A stretch of DNA of 64,000 nucleotides from Methyloprofundus sp. (lineage in GTDB: Bacteria; Pseudomonadota; Gammaproteobacteria; Methylococcales; Methylomonadaceae): contig AP023240.1 in the NCBI GenBank assembly GCA_016592635.1, positions 930,001 through 994,000 of the forward strand. The letters are read 5' to 3'. The position numbers were made by a program, and so were the translations under genes. The notes under the pieces were generated by a model. It did not search any database and was not told where the DNA came from. It worked only from the letters and a program-made list of their open reading frames with translations. Positions 61,757 to 64,000 of this stretch are shown one piece after another (position 1 is the stretch's first letter; each line of letters begins with the position of its first letter).

Positions 61757-63958
61757 TTAGAAACTACGTGCTTCTTTATTAATTAGTGCTGCTGCTTCTT
61801 GATTGATTTGTTCAATACGCACTGCTGATTGCTTAAACGCAGGTTGGCGCGAATGCGGATCAAGCAAGCCTAAGGTCAAACGATTCACACAATCAAAAAA
61901 GTGAAATGGAATAAACACCATGTTATTAGGCACACGCTGGGTGAGCATTACCATTACGACTGCATCACTACGTCTGGAAACCACGCGCACATAGCTTTGA
62001 TGAATAATGCCTAATTCCGCCGCTGCATCTGGGTTCATTTCCATAAAAGGCGTGGGACTATATTTATTATTATTGCCAATTTTTCCAGTACGGGTACGGG
62101 TATGAAAATGTTCCACTAAACGCCCTGAATTTAACCAGAACGGAAATTTTTTGTCAGGCACTTCATTATTATCAATAAAGGGCAGGGGAATTAGTTTTGC
62201 CAACCCATCGGCATAGCGAAATGTACCGTCTTCAGTGTATAAGCGCTTGCCGCCTTTAGGTGGCTCCTCACCTTGCTGTGCTTGTTCCGCAGTATAGGGC
62301 CATTGAATGCCACGATTTTTTTCAATTAAATCATGGGTCATACCTGAAATATCAACCAGTCGGCCTTTTGATAATTCACGCATTTCCTCGAAGACTTCAG
62401 CAGGTTTCGTTGGAAACTGCATTTTTTCCGACTGCGTAAAATGCTTGGCTACTTCATTAAAAATATGTAAATCCGTTTTGGTATTTTCATAAGGTTCTTT
62501 CACCTGACGCACGATATTGACTCGGCGCTCGGTATTGGTAAAACAACCTTCTTTTTCAGCCCAAATGGCCGCGGGTAAAAAGATATGTGCATAATCGGTG
62601 GTTTCAACATCCAGATAAGAGTCCTGCACAATTAAGCATTCCAATTTTTCCAAGGTTTTGCGAATGCGCGCGGTATTGGGCATTGAAGTCATCGGGTTGG
62701 TGCCGACTAACCACAAGCCTTTGATCTCACCCGTTTCAATTGCCGGAAAAATATCAGTTTGTGCCATGCCGCGTTGTTTGGGGAAAAATTCAGGATCCAC
62801 ATTCCAGAATTGGCCCATTTCTTCACGATCAGCTTTATTTTCTAGCAAACGATAAGCAGGTAACCCCGAACAAGATGACCATTCGCGGGTACCCATAGCA
62901 TTACATTGGCCAGTAATAGACAAGCTGGTGCCGCCTTTTTTACCGATATTGCCTGTTAGCAAGCTCATATTATTCAAGCCAACCACACCATCGGAGCCGT
63001 GGGTGCTTTGATTGATACCCATGGTCCAGATATTCATCGCTGCGCCTGCATTGGCATATAGGCGGGCAACGTGACGAATGGTGTCTTCATCAATGCCACA
63101 TATTTTTGAGGCAGTGGTGGGGTCGTATTTCTGTACTTCTTTTTCTAATTGTTCAAAGCCGTTGGTGTTAGCTTTGATATAGTCTTGGTCTTCTAGGCCT
63201 TCAGCCAGAATGACATGCATGATCGCATTTTGTAACACTACATCGGTGCCCGGAGTAATTGCCAGATGCATATCAGCATTTTGTGCCAGCATGGTCACTC
63301 GTGGATCCACGACAATTAGAGGAAAATCACGCTTTTCTTGGGCTTCCTTCATGCGCCAATAAATAATAGGATGTTGCTCGGGAAGGTTGGAACCCCAAGC
63401 AATTAGGCAATCAGTATGTTCAAAATCTTCGTAACACCCCGGTGGGCCGTCGGAACCAAATGAGCGTTTATAGCCCGATACCGCCGAGGCCATACATAAA
63501 GTGGTATTGCCATCATAATTATTGGTGCCGATAACGCCGCGTGCCAATTTACCCAAAGTATAAAAACCTTCAGTCAGAATTTGCCCGGTGGAGACAATGG
63601 CAAAGGCATCACGTCCATAGGTAGACTGGATACGTTTGATTTCATCGGCCATTTTAGCCGTTGCATCGCCCCAGTCAGAATTTTGCCAAGGCTCATGGAA
63701 ATCTGTACGAATTAATGGGGTTTTACCGCGACCGGCAGACTCAAATAACTCATGCTCAAAGATACCTTTTAAGCATAGTTTACCTTGGTTGACATCTGCA
63801 CCGCCCACGCCCCGTGAGGAGACGGGAATACCTTCCTTATTGGTGCCGATCTCAATGGAGCAACCAGTAGAGCAGTAGCCGCAAGTCGAATAGGTCCATT
63901 TTTCAACTTTTTTATCGGCAATAGTAATGGGATTTTTTTTGTTACGACCAAATAGCAT
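61757..63958 (-). CDS. Molybdopterin oxidoreductase, assimilatory nitrate reductase type
   Basis: 733 residues. An N-terminal [4Fe-4S] site, STCGYCSTGCSIEIG...KLCLKG, leads into the bis-MGD domains. NTTLCMASAVSGYKRSFGSD, then GPPGCYEDFEHTD, is the nitrate-reductase-type segment with Cys as molybdenum ligand. Later segments are MGINQSTHGSDGVVGLNNMS and TGQCNAMGTREW. It is shorter than NasA and lacks the extra C-terminal BFD-like cluster, and it has no Tat signal (MLFGRNKKNP). It probably reduces nitrate (or a related oxyanion) in the cytoplasm using electrons from the fused DmsBC-like partner. The substrate is inferred from the family. Confidence 0.85.
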   Translation of the reverse strand: MLFGRNKKNPITIADKKVEKWTYSTCGYCSTGCSIEIGTNKEGIPVSSRGVGGADVNQGKLCLKGIFEHELFESAGRGKTPLIRTDFHEPWQNSDWGDATAKMADEIKRIQSTYGRDAFAIVSTGQILTEGFYTLGKLARGVIGTNNYDGNTTLCMASAVSGYKRSFGSDGPPGCYEDFEHTDCLIAWGSNLPEQHPIIYWRMKEAQEKRDFPLIVVDPRVTMLAQNADMHLAITPGTDVVLQNAIMHVILAEGLEDQDYIKANTNGFEQLEKEVQKYDPTTASKICGIDEDTIRHVARLYANAGAAMNIWTMGINQSTHGSDGVVGLNNMSLLTGNIGKKGGTSLSITGQCNAMGTREWSSCSGLPAYRLLENKADREEMGQFWNVDPEFFPKQRGMAQTDIFPAIETGEIKGLWLVGTNPMTSMPNTARIRKTLEKLECLIVQDSYLDVETTDYAHIFLPAAIWAEKEGCFTNTERRVNIVRQVKEPYENTKTDLHIFNEVAKHFTQSEKMQFPTKPAEVFEEMRELSKGRLVDISGMTHDLIEKNRGIQWPYTAEQAQQGEEPPKGGKRLYTEDGTFRYADGLAKLIPLPFIDNNEVPDKKFPFWLNSGRLVEHFHTRTRTGKIGNNNKYSPTPFMEMNPDAAAELGIIHQSYVRVVSRRSDAVVMVMLTQRVPNNMVFIPFHFFDCVNRLTLGLLDPHSRQPAFKQSAVRIEQINQEAAALINKEARSF

Positions 63959-63966
63959 AATATTTC

Positions 63967-64000
63967 TTATGGAGTAGTGGTGGCAATCAAAGCATTGTGC
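63967..64000 (-). CDS. C-terminal end of an upstream gene
   Basis: The last visible codons read HNALIATTTP followed by TAA, 8 bp before the oxidoreductase start. Only these residues lie in the window; identification is not possible. The short gap suggests one operon. Confidence 0.35.
   Translation of the reverse strand, partial: HNALIATTTP

Overview
The window looks like part of the chromosome of a gammaproteobacterium, most likely an aerobic methanotroph-type member of the Methylococcales. This is inferred from moderately AT-rich DNA, two secreted proteins ending in the VP(I/L)PAAAWLFG-type sorting tail common in that order, a classical PEP-CTERM protein, a diheme cytochrome c4, polyphosphate kinase, and housekeeping genes (fabI edge, purM, fur, bfr) of gammaproteobacterial type. 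No rRNA, tRNA or CRISPR array was seen.

Layout. 0-8.2 kb: the 5' end of fabI, a PilZ protein, small unknown genes, a PLP-dependent desulfhydrase/deaminase, ppk1 and a PAS-PAS-sigma54 activator. 8.2-16 kb is an accessory pocket on the minus strand. It holds a mer-type metal operon (merT, a merP-like gene and a CopZ N-domain gene) behind an intact MerR-type palindromic promoter but a broken merR. Next is a 1284-residue nuclease-STAND NTPase gene cut at its P-loop by an ISAzo13-family element, then a HigB/HigA-like toxin-antitoxin pair. 16.2-24 kb: a redox operon (chimeric NTF2-like protein, glutaredoxin, GST, three-domain flavin/2Fe-2S oxidoreductase) split by an IS1111/IS110 element that itself carries a nested IS66 element.

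24-40 kb: a PEP-CTERM protein, a peptide-type ABC binding protein plus a single permease, a TerB-like protein, cytochrome c4, a divergent PP2C phosphatase/Ser-Thr kinase pair, two VPxPA-CTERM proteins, an EF-hand protein, and the MoxR-DUF58-transglutaminase trio. 40-45.6 kb is an iron block with three Fur-box-like sites: a DUF2325 operon, bfd-fur, two complementary bacterioferritin subunits (one keeps the heme Met, the other the ferroxidase ligands) and an FTR1-like permease fragment. 46.3-52 kb: a 1436-residue RTX/cadherin-type surface protein co-directional with, and 29 bp downstream of, an autotransporter-type beta-barrel gene.

52-64 kb: a phytochelatin-synthase-like lipoprotein overlapping a Kef-type K+/H+ antiporter, a Tim44-like protein, purM diverging from a DUF2066 gene, a TRL-like lipoprotein, an unknown gene, and a molybdopterin oxidoreductase of the assimilatory nitrate reductase class with a fused FeS/DmsC-type membrane partner. 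REP-like palindromes and small inverted-repeat elements are scattered through the intergenic spaces. One serves as the IS110 landing site, and a 66-bp element occurs twice in inverted orientation around 44.3 and 46.2 kb.
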